20,101 nt of DNA, from positions 1 through 20,101 of the forward strand of contig JAAZYN010000007.1 of the NCBI GenBank assembly GCA_014239625.1, given 5' to 3'. A model generated the notes under the pieces. It worked only from the letters and a program-made list of their open reading frames with translations. It did not search any database and was not told where the DNA came from. Origin of the DNA: Myxococcales bacterium. Lineage in GTDB: Bacteria > Myxococcota_A > UBA9042 > PHBI01 > JAAZYN01. Of the stretch, positions 7,625 to 14,611 are shown one piece after another. A program made the translations under genes and the position numbers. Each line of letters begins with the position of its first letter. Position 1 is the first letter of the stretch.

Positions 7625-8192
7625 ATTCGGGCTGGGGCTCTGTGTGATGTTCAGCGTCGTCTGCGGCGTGCCGTCGGCTCGAGCGTCGCCCTTTGCCTTA
7701 CAAGGATGGGAGACTTCACTGCGAGGCGGCACGCTGAAATTCACGATGAAGCCGAAGCGAAAACGTGCATGCAAAGGCCCCTTCGCGGGGCGAGGCGACA
7801 TGACGCGCGTCAGGTCAAAGGGAGAGCCCAAGGCAACGTGGACCACCGCGTGGTTCGCGCAACGGGAAAAGGTGTATTTGCATCCTCGAGGGGTGTACCT
7901 GGTCCGTGTGGGTGAAGGGGGCCACCTCACACTCGACGACAGCCACGACGGTCTTTTGTTCTACAAGAACGGGAAACTGCTCAAGCGGTACAGCACAAAG
8001 GACCTCATCGAGGACCCCTCGAAAGTTCGTTTCCGCAAAGCGCTCCCCAAAGGCTGCGTGTCCAGCTACCGGTTCTTGAGCGAGGCTGAAGGCATCAAGG
8101 GTCATCAATTCCGAGCGCTGACGGTGGACGGGGCTCGACTCACTTTCGACATCCGGACCGGCAAACTCACCCACCGGTCTTCCAAGAAATAG
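7602..8192 (+). CDS. Secreted protein of unknown function
   Basis: The first ATG near the coding part (7647) leaves a signal peptide of only about 14 residues. A TTG at 7602 gives a normal one: charged QPERR, then LFGLGLCVMFSVVCGVP, then SARA before the mature SPFALQGWE. I therefore set the start at 7602 (196 aa), although its ribosome site is weak; further in-frame ATGs at 7413 and beyond would give an unlikely Arg-rich extension. The mature part is basic and rich in beta-type stretches (LHPRGVYLVRVGEGGHLTLD, GLLFYKNGKLLKRYSTKDLI), and ends in ALTVDGARLTFDIRTGKL. The 'YKNGKLLKRYSTKDL' part reminds me of secreted proteins of unknown function in related bacteria. No catalytic motif or cofactor site is visible. 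It appears to stand alone, with gaps on both sides. Confidence 0.7.
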   Translation: MQPERRGLFGLGLCVMFSVVCGVPSARASPFALQGWETSLRGGTLKFTMKPKRKRACKGPFAGRGDMTRVRSKGEPKATWTTAWFAQREKVYLHPRGVYLVRVGEGGHLTLDDSHDGLLFYKNGKLLKRYSTKDLIEDPSKVRFRKALPKGCVSSYRFLSEAEGIKGHQFRALTVDGARLTFDIRTGKLTHRSSKK

Positions 8193-8320
8193 TCCACCAC
8201 GGCCGGCGTGGCCACGCGCGAAGCGCCCCCCTGGTCGCGGGCCCAAGGCCAAGCCGACACGCATCGACAACAGGCATCACGTGCAGGTCCAATGGGCAAC
8301 TCATGGTGCGATTGCTGGTC

Positions 8321-8405
8321 GCCCGCATGTTTCACGGTCGTGGGTCTGGATCCGAGGAGGCTCCGCAGGGATGACACGCGCGACCTCCCCCTCGGCTGGC
8401 TTGAC
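8321..8405 (+). repeat. Dispersed repeat family, copy 3
   Basis: GCCCGCATGTTTCACGG at the left end matches the ends of the copies at 9662 and 20002. GGCTCCGCAG, GATGAC and CGCGCGACCTCCC in the middle match the copy at 12282. It sits in the 446-bp gap between the secreted protein and the DUF1761 gene, which also holds the G-run element at 8535 and no gene. Confidence 0.65.
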
Positions 8406-8534
8406 TGTGGTCCGATACGTTGTCACCCGCCACGGTCCGTGACAGTGCCCGCCAGCACGACGCCTCCTGGGTGTCGCTCGAAGCCCCGTGAGAGGTCGGT
8501 CTCGGGGAGCCCGGCGGAGTCGACGTCAACGAAC

Positions 8535-8566
8535 GGGCTGGGGGGGGCTGGGGGGGCTGGGGCTGG
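8535..8566 (+). other. G-quadruplex-type run (G3-8 separated by CT)
   Basis: Four runs of 3, 8, 7 and 4 guanines are separated each time by CT, followed by one more GG. This fits the G3+N1-7 quadruplex rule with very short loops, on the coding strand about 75 bp before the DUF1761 start and directly before a promoter-like element. Confidence 0.75.
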
Positions 8567-8568
8567 AG

Positions 8569-8577
8569 TGCTATGGT
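8569..8577 (+). promoter_or_regulatory. Candidate extended -10 promoter element
   Basis: TGCTATGGT resembles an extended -10 box (TGNTATAAT). A start site near 8584 would give a leader of about 55 bases before the ATG at 8639. The position of a -35 box would fall inside the G-run element. Tentative. Confidence 0.35.
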
Positions 8578-8638
8578 ACCTCCGGTCCGCACGCTCCGCC
8601 CGTCTCGGTCTCGTGAGCTCGCGCCGCCGGAGAGCAAA

Positions 8639-9058
8639 ATGAACATCGACCTGACCCATGTTGACTTCGTCGCCGTCGTTTGCGCTGGGGTCGCGACCTT
8701 CATGATCGGTGGCGCCTGGTACACGTTCTTCGCCAAGACTTGGCAACGCGCCCAGGGGTACAGCGAGGAGCGAGTCAAAGAGCTTCAGGAGCAAGCCTCT
8801 CCGGTGAAGATCTTTGGGACGATGATCGTGTGTTATCTCGTCATCGCGCTGGTCATGGCGATCATCATTGAAGCCTTGGCCATCAACACGCTACAGGCCG
8901 GCGCTACACTCGGCTTGCTGGTTTGGCTCCTGGTGGCCTGCGTTGGGCTCACCTCGCACGTCTCCAGAGACGTCGCCCTCTCGGGCTACCTCATCGACAC
9001 GGGCTATCAGCTCATCTACTGCGTCGGCACCGGGTCTCTCCTGGCGGTGTGGGGATGA
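8639..9058 (+). CDS. DUF1761-type integral membrane protein
   Basis: The protein has 139 residues from the ATG at 8639, preceded by GGAG about eight bases upstream; the frame extends upstream but without homology. It has the DUF1761 pattern: an N-terminal membrane segment with GGAWYTFFAKTW (family: small membrane helix ending in a WY...W signature), then a soluble loop (YSEERVKELQEQ). Three further hydrophobic segments follow (IVCYLVIALVMAIIIEALAI, AGATLGLLVWLLVACVGL, TGYQLIYCVGTGSLLAVWG). The length is normal for the family. Its function is unknown; it is expected in the cytoplasmic membrane. The next gene begins about 115 bp downstream on the same strand, so they may share a transcript, but there is no functional link that I can see. 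Confidence 0.82.
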   Translation: MNIDLTHVDFVAVVCAGVATFMIGGAWYTFFAKTWQRAQGYSEERVKELQEQASPVKIFGTMIVCYLVIALVMAIIIEALAINTLQAGATLGLLVWLLVACVGLTSHVSRDVALSGYLIDTGYQLIYCVGTGSLLAVWG

Positions 9059-9174
9059 GCCTCCTGCGCGGCGCCGTTGGACAGAAGCTACTCAGCGGCC
9101 TATCGCACGGTGGGTGGAGACGGTGGACGTGACCTCAGGCCGACGTGGACAGCCGTTGAGGGAGAGACACTGAG

Positions 9175-9666
9175 ATGTCGTTTTATCTCCGAGACGCCAC
9201 CCCTGACGACGCCGAGACGCTGCACCGCTTCATCGTGGAGCTGGCCGTCTACGAGCGGGCCCCTTCCGAGGTGGAGACGACTCCGCTGTTGTTGAGCCAA
9301 CACATGCAGGCCGGCTAGTTCGAGGCGCTCATCGCCGAGGACGACGAGCTCGGACCGGTGGGGTTCGCCATCTTCTACCCCAGGTATTCCACCTGGAAGG
9401 GACCTGGGGTCTACCTGGAGGACCTCTACGTCACTCCGGAGGCGCGCGGGCGCGGGGTGGGTGCGCAGCTCCTGGCGCGGGTGGCGCGCATCACGGTCGA
9501 TCGCGGCGGCAGCCGACTGGAGTGGGCCGTGCTGGACTGGAACGAGCCCGCCATCGGCTTCTACGACAGGTTGAATGCCCGGGCCATCCAGGAGTGGCGG
9601 CCGTATCGACTCACTGGTGCGCCGCTGCGCCAGCTGAGCGAGAGCGCCCGGGTAAACCCAGGCTGA
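9175..9666 (+). pseudogene. GNAT N-acetyltransferase broken by an in-frame TAG
   Basis: Read through codon 48, this is a normal ~163-residue GNAT protein of the diamine/spermidine-acetyltransferase-like group. It starts MSFYLRDATPDDAETLHRFI with a GGGAGAG ribosome site, continues GPVGFAIFYPRYSTWKGPG, then YLEDLYVTPEARGRGVGAQL (the acetyl-CoA-binding R-G-x-G-x-G/A motif) and LEWAVLDWNEPAIGFYDRL. Codon 48 (9316-9318) is TAG, with perfect homology and frame on either side (HMQAG*FEALIAED), so a single C-to-T change from CAG is the simplest cause. A GTG at 9358 could restart translation and give 102 residues, but without the N-terminal strand and helix the fold would be incomplete. TAG is a normal stop for other genes here, so recoding is unlikely. 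A sequencing error remains possible. Confidence 0.85.
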
Positions 9667-9758
9667 CCCGGATGTTTCACGTCTCTCCGGCTGCAACCTG
9701 CGGAGCCGTAGCGCTGACGGGGGCGTACTCCCTGCGGCGAGCTCGACGGTTGTGTACG
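9662..9758 (+). repeat. Dispersed repeat family, copy 4
   Basis: This is the best reference copy. It starts in the GNAT stop region (GCTGACCCGGATGTTTCAC) and continues CTCTCCGGCTGCAACC, GCGGAGCCGTAGCGCTGACG, CTCCCTGCGGCGAGCTCGAC. CCTGCGG occurs twice as a direct repeat inside it. It fills the first half of the 178-bp gap before the large lipoprotein gene. Confidence 0.8.
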
Positions 9759-9844
9759 ACGACTGTTCCTGCGGACGGTCCGCAGACCCGAGGCGGGCGA
9801 CGTCGGTGTACCATGGGCGCTCCCCTTCGCCCGCGAGGTCGTTG

Positions 9845-12148
9845 ATGCGCTGGACATGGATGCTCTCGGCCGCCGCGCTGGTCGCGTGCCCCGACGACAC
9901 GCCGGCGCCGCTAGGCATGAACGACGCGTTCGACGCAGCCCAAATGGACGTGGACGCTCCGCGGCCCGACGCGGACGTCGCCTCGTCGCTCGTCGATGCC
10001 GATGGCGGAGACGTCCTCGCGGGGCCCGATACGCTCCCGGATACCGTCGCGGACGCGGTCGCCGACCAGAAGAGCCCCGGCTCGCCGGACACACAAGACA
10101 CAGGCCTCGACGTCGGCGTCGACCTGTCACCGGGCGCGGCCTCCATGGTCCTCTCCGCGCCTCGTCTGTCGTTGCCGTACGTGGTCGCCGGCGGCGGCGG
10201 CGCCCAGGCCACGTTCACCATCACCAACACGGGCGCAGCTGCAGGCGCCCTGCTCTGGGACCTCAGCGGGGACGCGACCCTGTCGACCGATGCCCTGCCC
10301 GCGACGTTGGCGGCCGGTGAGGTCCACACGGTGACGGTCTCCTTCTCCGGATCCCCGACGCCCCTGCTGGCCGGAGCCACCCTTACCGTCATCGCCGATG
10401 GCGAGGGCGGCTCGCAGCCCGCCGAGAGGGTGGAGATCTGGGCGGTCGCCGGAGACTCCGAGATAGGCGACGCGACGCTCGACGTGCTGGACGGGCCGCC
10501 CTCGACCCCTTCGGTGACCCACGGGACGTCCATGACCATCACGCTCCCGACCGCCCCTTTCGACAGCGACCCCTCCGTCCTGGTCTTCGTGCCCGACGGG
10601 TTCTGGGACCGCGGCCTGCAGGACATGGTGGTGCATTTCCACGGTCACAACACGACGTTGGCCAGCACCGTCCCGTATCACGGCTATCGCGAGATGGTGC
10701 ACGTGAGTGGCCGTAACGCGGTGCTCGTGGTGCCGCAGGGACCGGTGAATCAGGCCAGCGGCGACTTCGGCCGGCTCATGGACGCCGGAGGGCTGGCCAC
10801 CATGCTCGACGACGTGCTCGCCCTGCTCTACCGAGAGGGCTTCGTCAGCGCACCGGCTCTCGGCGACGTCTTTCTGACGGCCCACTCCGGCGGCTATCAG
10901 GCGGTCGCGGTAAACCTGGGCAACGCCTGGGCGCAACAACACGTCGTCCAGGTGGGCTTGTTCGACGCCATGTATGGATACATGAACGCCTACTACGACT
11001 TCATCGTCGGCGGCGGGCGGCTGCGGTCCAACACCACCGGCGGCTCGACGGGCTCGGTCCACGCCACCCTCCAAGGCCTGCTAGACACCGCCGGGGTGGC
11101 GTGGTCCGACGCCACAGACCACGCCACGTTGCGAGCTTCCGCGCCGGTCCTGGCGCCGACCAGCGCCCCCCACAATGACGTCACCTGGCACGCCAGCTTC
11201 TACCTGGAGCACCTGCGCTGGTGCCCCGGCGCCACCGCTCGCGGACCGCGGGTGGAGCTGCTGTCGGTGGCCGACTCGGGGGGCGCCGCCACGGCGTCGT
11301 GGCGCACCCCGAGCGACCCGGCCGTGACCCATTTCGAGGTCCAGGCGCAGGGCTCATCCGACGGGAGCTGGTCGGTGCTGGCCACCGCGCCCCCCGGGTC
11401 AGACCAAGCGACGTTCCTGACGCCTGCGCTCGGCGCCGATGTCCGAGTCGTGGGGGTGATCCCCGCGGTGCCGCCGGCGGAGCGGCGTGGGTCAGACGTG
11501 TACCGGCTGGACCCGGCCGCCACGACGCTGGTGGTCGACGGCTTCGACCGGACCCTGCGCGGCTCCTTCGCCGGGCCATGGCATGACTTCGCGGCCAGGG
11601 TCGGCGCCGCCGTGCCCGGAGGCGTGGCGACCGCCAGCAATGAGTCCGTTCGAGAGGGCACCACAGCCCTCGCCGACTACGCGACGGTGGTTTGGCTGTT
11701 GGGTGACGAGTCCACCGGCGACCGCACCTTCGACGCCGCCGAGCAGGCCGTGGCGACCGCGTACGTGGCGGCCGGCGGTCGGCTCATCGTCAGCGGCAGT
11801 GAGATCGCGTGGGACCTGGACAACAAGGGGGGCGGCGCGAGTTTCCTCGCTGGGCTCGGTGCCAGCTACGCGGCTGACGACGCCGGGACGCTGCTGGCTC
11901 AGCCGGCCGGCCCACTCGCCGCGTTGTCGGGAGACATCCCCTTTGGCGGAGCAGGGGCGCCCTACGGAGAGGACTTCCCCGACGTCCTCGGCACCGTCGG
12001 CGCCGCGGTGGCCCTGCTGCACTATGACTCCGGCGGCAACGCCGCGGTCGGGCTGGCGGGATCCAGCGTTGTCCTGGGCTTTCCGTTGGAGCTCGTCGAC
12101 GACGACGCCTCGCTCGCCGCCCTCATGGCTGCGCTCACCGGGTTTTGA
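9845..12148 (+). CDS. Large mosaic lipoprotein with hydrolase-like domain
   Basis: From the ATG at 9845 (GAGG six bases upstream) the product is 767 residues. A lipoprotein signal ends in LVAC at residue 15, and an Asp/Ala/Pro-rich linker runs to about residue 95. Next comes an Ig-like beta domain with FTITNTGAAAG (about 100-200). The domain at about 215-465 looks like an alpha/beta hydrolase of esterase/PHB-depolymerase type: a HFHGH segment (His264, 266, 268) and AHSGGY with Ser348 as probable nucleophile, which is a variant of GxSxG. A fibronectin-III-like domain (about 468-555) leads to a C-terminal domain starting VVDGFDRTLRG. This contains VVWLLGDESTGDRTF and AYVAAGGRLIVSGSEIAWDLD, similar to a glutamine-amidotransferase-like module found at the ends of secreted proteins. 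It is likely anchored to the outer membrane; the substrate is unknown. Confidence 0.82.
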   Translation: MRWTWMLSAAALVACPDDTPAPLGMNDAFDAAQMDVDAPRPDADVASSLVDADGGDVLAGPDTLPDTVADAVADQKSPGSPDTQDTGLDVGVDLSPGAASMVLSAPRLSLPYVVAGGGGAQATFTITNTGAAAGALLWDLSGDATLSTDALPATLAAGEVHTVTVSFSGSPTPLLAGATLTVIADGEGGSQPAERVEIWAVAGDSEIGDATLDVLDGPPSTPSVTHGTSMTITLPTAPFDSDPSVLVFVPDGFWDRGLQDMVVHFHGHNTTLASTVPYHGYREMVHVSGRNAVLVVPQGPVNQASGDFGRLMDAGGLATMLDDVLALLYREGFVSAPALGDVFLTAHSGGYQAVAVNLGNAWAQQHVVQVGLFDAMYGYMNAYYDFIVGGGRLRSNTTGGSTGSVHATLQGLLDTAGVAWSDATDHATLRASAPVLAPTSAPHNDVTWHASFYLEHLRWCPGATARGPRVELLSVADSGGAATASWRTPSDPAVTHFEVQAQGSSDGSWSVLATAPPGSDQATFLTPALGADVRVVGVIPAVPPAERRGSDVYRLDPAATTLVVDGFDRTLRGSFAGPWHDFAARVGAAVPGGVATASNESVREGTTALADYATVVWLLGDESTGDRTFDAAEQAVATAYVAAGGRLIVSGSEIAWDLDNKGGGASFLAGLGASYAADDAGTLLAQPAGPLAALSGDIPFGGAGAPYGEDFPDVLGTVGAAVALLHYDSGGNAAVGLAGSSVVLGFPLELVDDDASLAALMAALTGF

Positions 12149-12164
12149 GAGCCACCAGCGGTCA

Positions 12165-12238
12165 CGACCCGTCGCTCGGACACCCCTCGACGACAGTGAT
12201 GACGGGCGCGCTCCCTCCGGCCGGCTCGACGGATGTCG
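12165..12238 (+). repeat. Dispersed repeat family, copy 5 (right half clear)
   Basis: GATGACGGGCGCGCTCCCTC followed by CCGGCTCGACGG matches the right half of copies 4 and 6; the left half is recognisable only weakly. It sits directly next to copy 6, so the 253-bp gap between two convergent genes is almost filled by two tandem copies. Confidence 0.55.
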
Positions 12239-12281
12239 AATACGACGTCACCAGCCCACGGCTCGTGGCGCGCTCGCCAGC

Positions 12282-12371
12282 GCTGACCCGATGTCTCATG
12301 GGGCGCGAGCTGCAGCACGAGGATCCGCAGCGCTGACGGGCGCGACCTCCCTGCGGAAAGATCGACGTAAG
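12282..12371 (+). repeat. Dispersed repeat family, copy 6
   Basis: It starts GCTGACCCGATGTCTCATG like copy 4 (GCTGACCCGGATGTTTCAC). It continues GAGCTGCAGCACGAGGATCC, GCAGCGCTGACGGGCGCG and CTCCCTGCGG, and ends ATCGACGTAAG. It lies between the convergent lipoprotein genes. Confidence 0.7.
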
Positions 12372-12401
12372 GGTCGCTGGGCGTTGCCCGCCCCGGGTCC
12401 G

Positions 12402-13478
12402 TCACTTCTTCTTGGCGGTCGCCTTGTCGATGTCCTTGACCTGCTTGCAGGCGGTGCTCTCGCCCTGGTCACAGGCTTTCCGCAACACGCCCCGGGCCTT
12501 ACTTAGGTCCTTTTTGGTGCCCCTGCCGCTGAGAAACAGCTGCCCCGCCGAAGCGCACGCCATGCGCGCCCCCTCGCCGCCGAGCTCGCACGCCTTCTCC
12601 CAATCGGCCAGGGCCGCTTTGTACTTCTTGTTCTTGTGCAACAACAGCCCGCGCTCGCTGCAGCAGATGGTGCACTTCAGATCGCACCCTTTGCCCCAGT
12701 ACTCGAGGGCCTTGTCATCGTGTTTGACCCGCTTGCCCGTCTTGACCCACTTCTTGACGTACATCTGCGCCAACACGTCGCACCCCAGACTCTCCCCAGC
12801 GGCGCAGGCCTTGTCGAAGAAGACGGCGGCCTTCTCGTTCTCTTTGGGGACGGCCTTGTAATGAAACATGGCGAGCTTGAGGCACGACTGACCCTTGCCG
12901 CCCTCGCACAGCTTGGGCCAGTCCTGTTTGCGTCCGTACTTCACGAGTTTCGCCATACGGCCGGCGTCGCTGCAGGAGAACTGCTTGCCCAGGTCGCAGG
13001 CCTTTTGAAGGTATTTGGCGGCCTCGGCGTCGTTGGGCGGCCCGAAATCGGACCCCATGAAGCCCCCCCCCAGGTCGGCGCACCCGTCGGCATACTCGGC
13101 GGCGCAGGCCTTCGCGAACAGCGTCTTGGCCTGGGCCGGGCCCTTTGCCAGCTTGGCGTCACCCTTCAACAACGCGCGACCCGCCATCACGCACCCACGC
13201 ATGGTCGAGTCCCCTTGTTTGGTCGACTGGGCCGGGCCGTTACAGACCTTCAGGTACCACTCCAGGCCCTTGGAGAGGTCCATGTAGGCCTCGTCTTTGC
13301 CCTTGTCCATGCACTTCTGCCAGTACTTGCCGCAGTCGATCTCCGGCTTGGCCTGCTCTTGCGCGTCAGCCTGGGTGTTGCTCACCGGGACCATCGAGGC
13401 CTCTTCCTTGTCGCACCCTGCGACACCAGAGAACGCGAAGAGGGTGACCACGACTGCGACCATTCGAGACGACAACAT
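12402..13478 (-). CDS. Cys-rich Sel1/Hcp-like repeat lipoprotein
   Basis: The product is 358 residues from the ATG at 13478, preceded by GGAGAACAGGT. The signal peptide ends in a VAGC lipobox (Cys22). The mature protein is made of Sel1-like helical repeats with the disulfide spacing of the Helicobacter Hcp type, C-X7-C: ACAAEYADGC, ACDLGKQFSC, LCEGGKGQSC, ACAAGESLGC, ACDQGESTAC. One longer repeat (ACELGGEGARMAC) breaks the spacing. Repeats carry the usual KA..FF/KA..Y helices. Sel1 proteins act as binding scaffolds in envelope processes; the partner here is unknown. It is convergent with the large lipoprotein. The 298-bp gap on its 5' side (13479-13776) presumably holds its promoter, but I see no clear box or other feature there. 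The C-terminus is Lys-rich. Confidence 0.88.
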   Translation of the reverse strand: MLSSRMVAVVVTLFAFSGVAGCDKEEASMVPVSNTQADAQEQAKPEIDCGKYWQKCMDKGKDEAYMDLSKGLEWYLKVCNGPAQSTKQGDSTMRGCVMAGRALLKGDAKLAKGPAQAKTLFAKACAAEYADGCADLGGGFMGSDFGPPNDAEAAKYLQKACDLGKQFSCSDAGRMAKLVKYGRKQDWPKLCEGGKGQSCLKLAMFHYKAVPKENEKAAVFFDKACAAGESLGCDVLAQMYVKKWVKTGKRVKHDDKALEYWGKGCDLKCTICCSERGLLLHKNKKYKAALADWEKACELGGEGARMACASAGQLFLSGRGTKKDLSKARGVLRKACDQGESTACKQVKDIDKATAKKK

Positions 13479-13776
13479 ACCTGTTCTCCGGTTCTATCCG
13501 ACGGGGGACATCTCAGGTGCGGCATGCTACCGCGCTTCGAGAGGAACCGCGACCTGCCGACGGGATCGCTTATCTCCTCGACAACACTGGCGCTCCCTTC
13601 CCAATCACGGGTCTTCACGGCGGCCCGGTTCGATGGTCACCCAGGGGTCAGCGCGTGTTGACAGGAGGGTGTTCGTGTCACCTCGTGGAGCGCGTCGGCG
13701 GCGCGGGCGGGCAGACCCCGCGTGAGCGATGGCTCCACCCGCGCGGAGCTGTGGCGGTCTGCAGCGCAGCGAGGGG

Positions 13777-14577
13777 TTAGAGGAGCCCCAGGCGGCGCAG
13801 CCGCGGCTCGAGGACGCCTTCCAGCGTCCGCTGGAAGACCAGCGCCTGGCGCTCTTTACTGAACAGGCCCAGGGCGACCCGGTCGGTGTCGGGCCAATCC
13901 TCGAGCGTCGGCCGGGCGGGGTCTATGGCGTCCAGCAGCGGCTGCATGCTCGCCTTCTGGCGGGCCACCGCGGCGCGCGTGATGGCGCGCCAGTGATTGA
14001 GCGTGTCCGGGGGAAAGCGGAGCAGCGACAGCTCGATGTAGCGCCATCGCAGCGTCGACCGCTGCGGCTCTCGACTCACCGTGGCGTCCAGGACCGCCTT
14101 GATGACCGTGTCGTCGCACCGCTCATGCAGATCGGTGACGAACCCGGCCGACAGGGTCTCGTTGACCCCCAGCATGCAGATGGCGGTGTACAGCGCCCGC
14201 TCGACCAGCGGCGCATCGACCGTGGCGGGGCGCTCCTCGAGCTCCACGGGCTTGGGCATGGTGGGCTCGATCCCGAGCGCCTGACAGACCCCGATAGATA
14301 ATGCGCATTGGCGGATCTCATCGCCGATGGCGTTCAGCACCCCGGCGTAAACGTCGATCGGGTCTCCCGATCCGACCACCTGGACCAAAAACCGCGACAG
14401 GATCTGGATGGCGCGAAACTCCGATTGGGTGCGGCGCTCCCAGGTTCGGCGCGCCACCTCGAGACGATCCGGCGAGACGTCGGAGATGTCCAGAGCGTCG
14501 AAGCGGATGCTCGTGTCCAACAGCTCGCGGTGGACGCGCTCAAACATGTCTCCGGCGAAACGGAACGGGCGCCCCAT
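13777..14577 (-). CDS. Ferritin-like helical protein lacking the usual His ligands
   Basis: I place the start at the ATG at 14577 (266 aa); a TTG at 14619 would overlap the upstream gene. The first helices read ARRTWERRTQSEFRAIQILS, then VLNAIGDEIRQCALSIGVCQ. This is the W..R...E and DE.RH pattern of ferritin-like proteins, but the His is Gln90. The second half repeats it as VNETLSAGF and SREPQRSTLRWRYIE, where the usual His is Arg173. Glu53, Glu87, Glu140 and Glu170 remain. The protein therefore looks like a ferritin-like fold that may no longer bind a di-iron centre. It is the last gene of the GntR-GMC operon, 34 bp after the GMC stop, so it probably serves the same process. Fold assignment is by pattern only. 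Confidence 0.65.
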   Translation of the reverse strand: MGRPFRFAGDMFERVHRELLDTSIRFDALDISDVSPDRLEVARRTWERRTQSEFRAIQILSRFLVQVVGSGDPIDVYAGVLNAIGDEIRQCALSIGVCQALGIEPTMPKPVELEERPATVDAPLVERALYTAICMLGVNETLSAGFVTDLHERCDDTVIKAVLDATVSREPQRSTLRWRYIELSLLRFPPDTLNHWRAITRAAVARQKASMQPLLDAIDPARPTLEDWPDTDRVALGLFSKERQALVFQRTLEGVLEPRLRRLGLL

Positions 14578-14611
14578 GAAATGTCGGCCTCTGTGCTGCG
14601 GTCTCGAAGCC

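Noticed and set aside
9316..9318. TAG as a recoded amino-acid codon (for example pyrrolysine)
   Set aside because: The precursor peptide and the maturase both end in TAG, no recoding machinery is visible, and a one-base change from CAG explains it.
9662..9765. Dispersed repeats as integron attC sites
   Set aside because: Size and spacing between genes are suggestive, but the RYYYAAC/GTTRRRY core sites and the required imperfect palindrome are missing, and no integrase is present.
9100..10626. Long minus-strand open frame (508 codons) opposite the GNAT and lipoprotein genes
   Set aside because: It is the GC-rich shadow of the plus-strand genes. The protein is Ser/Pro/Arg-rich without domains, while the plus strand has clear GNAT motifs and a lipoprotein signal.
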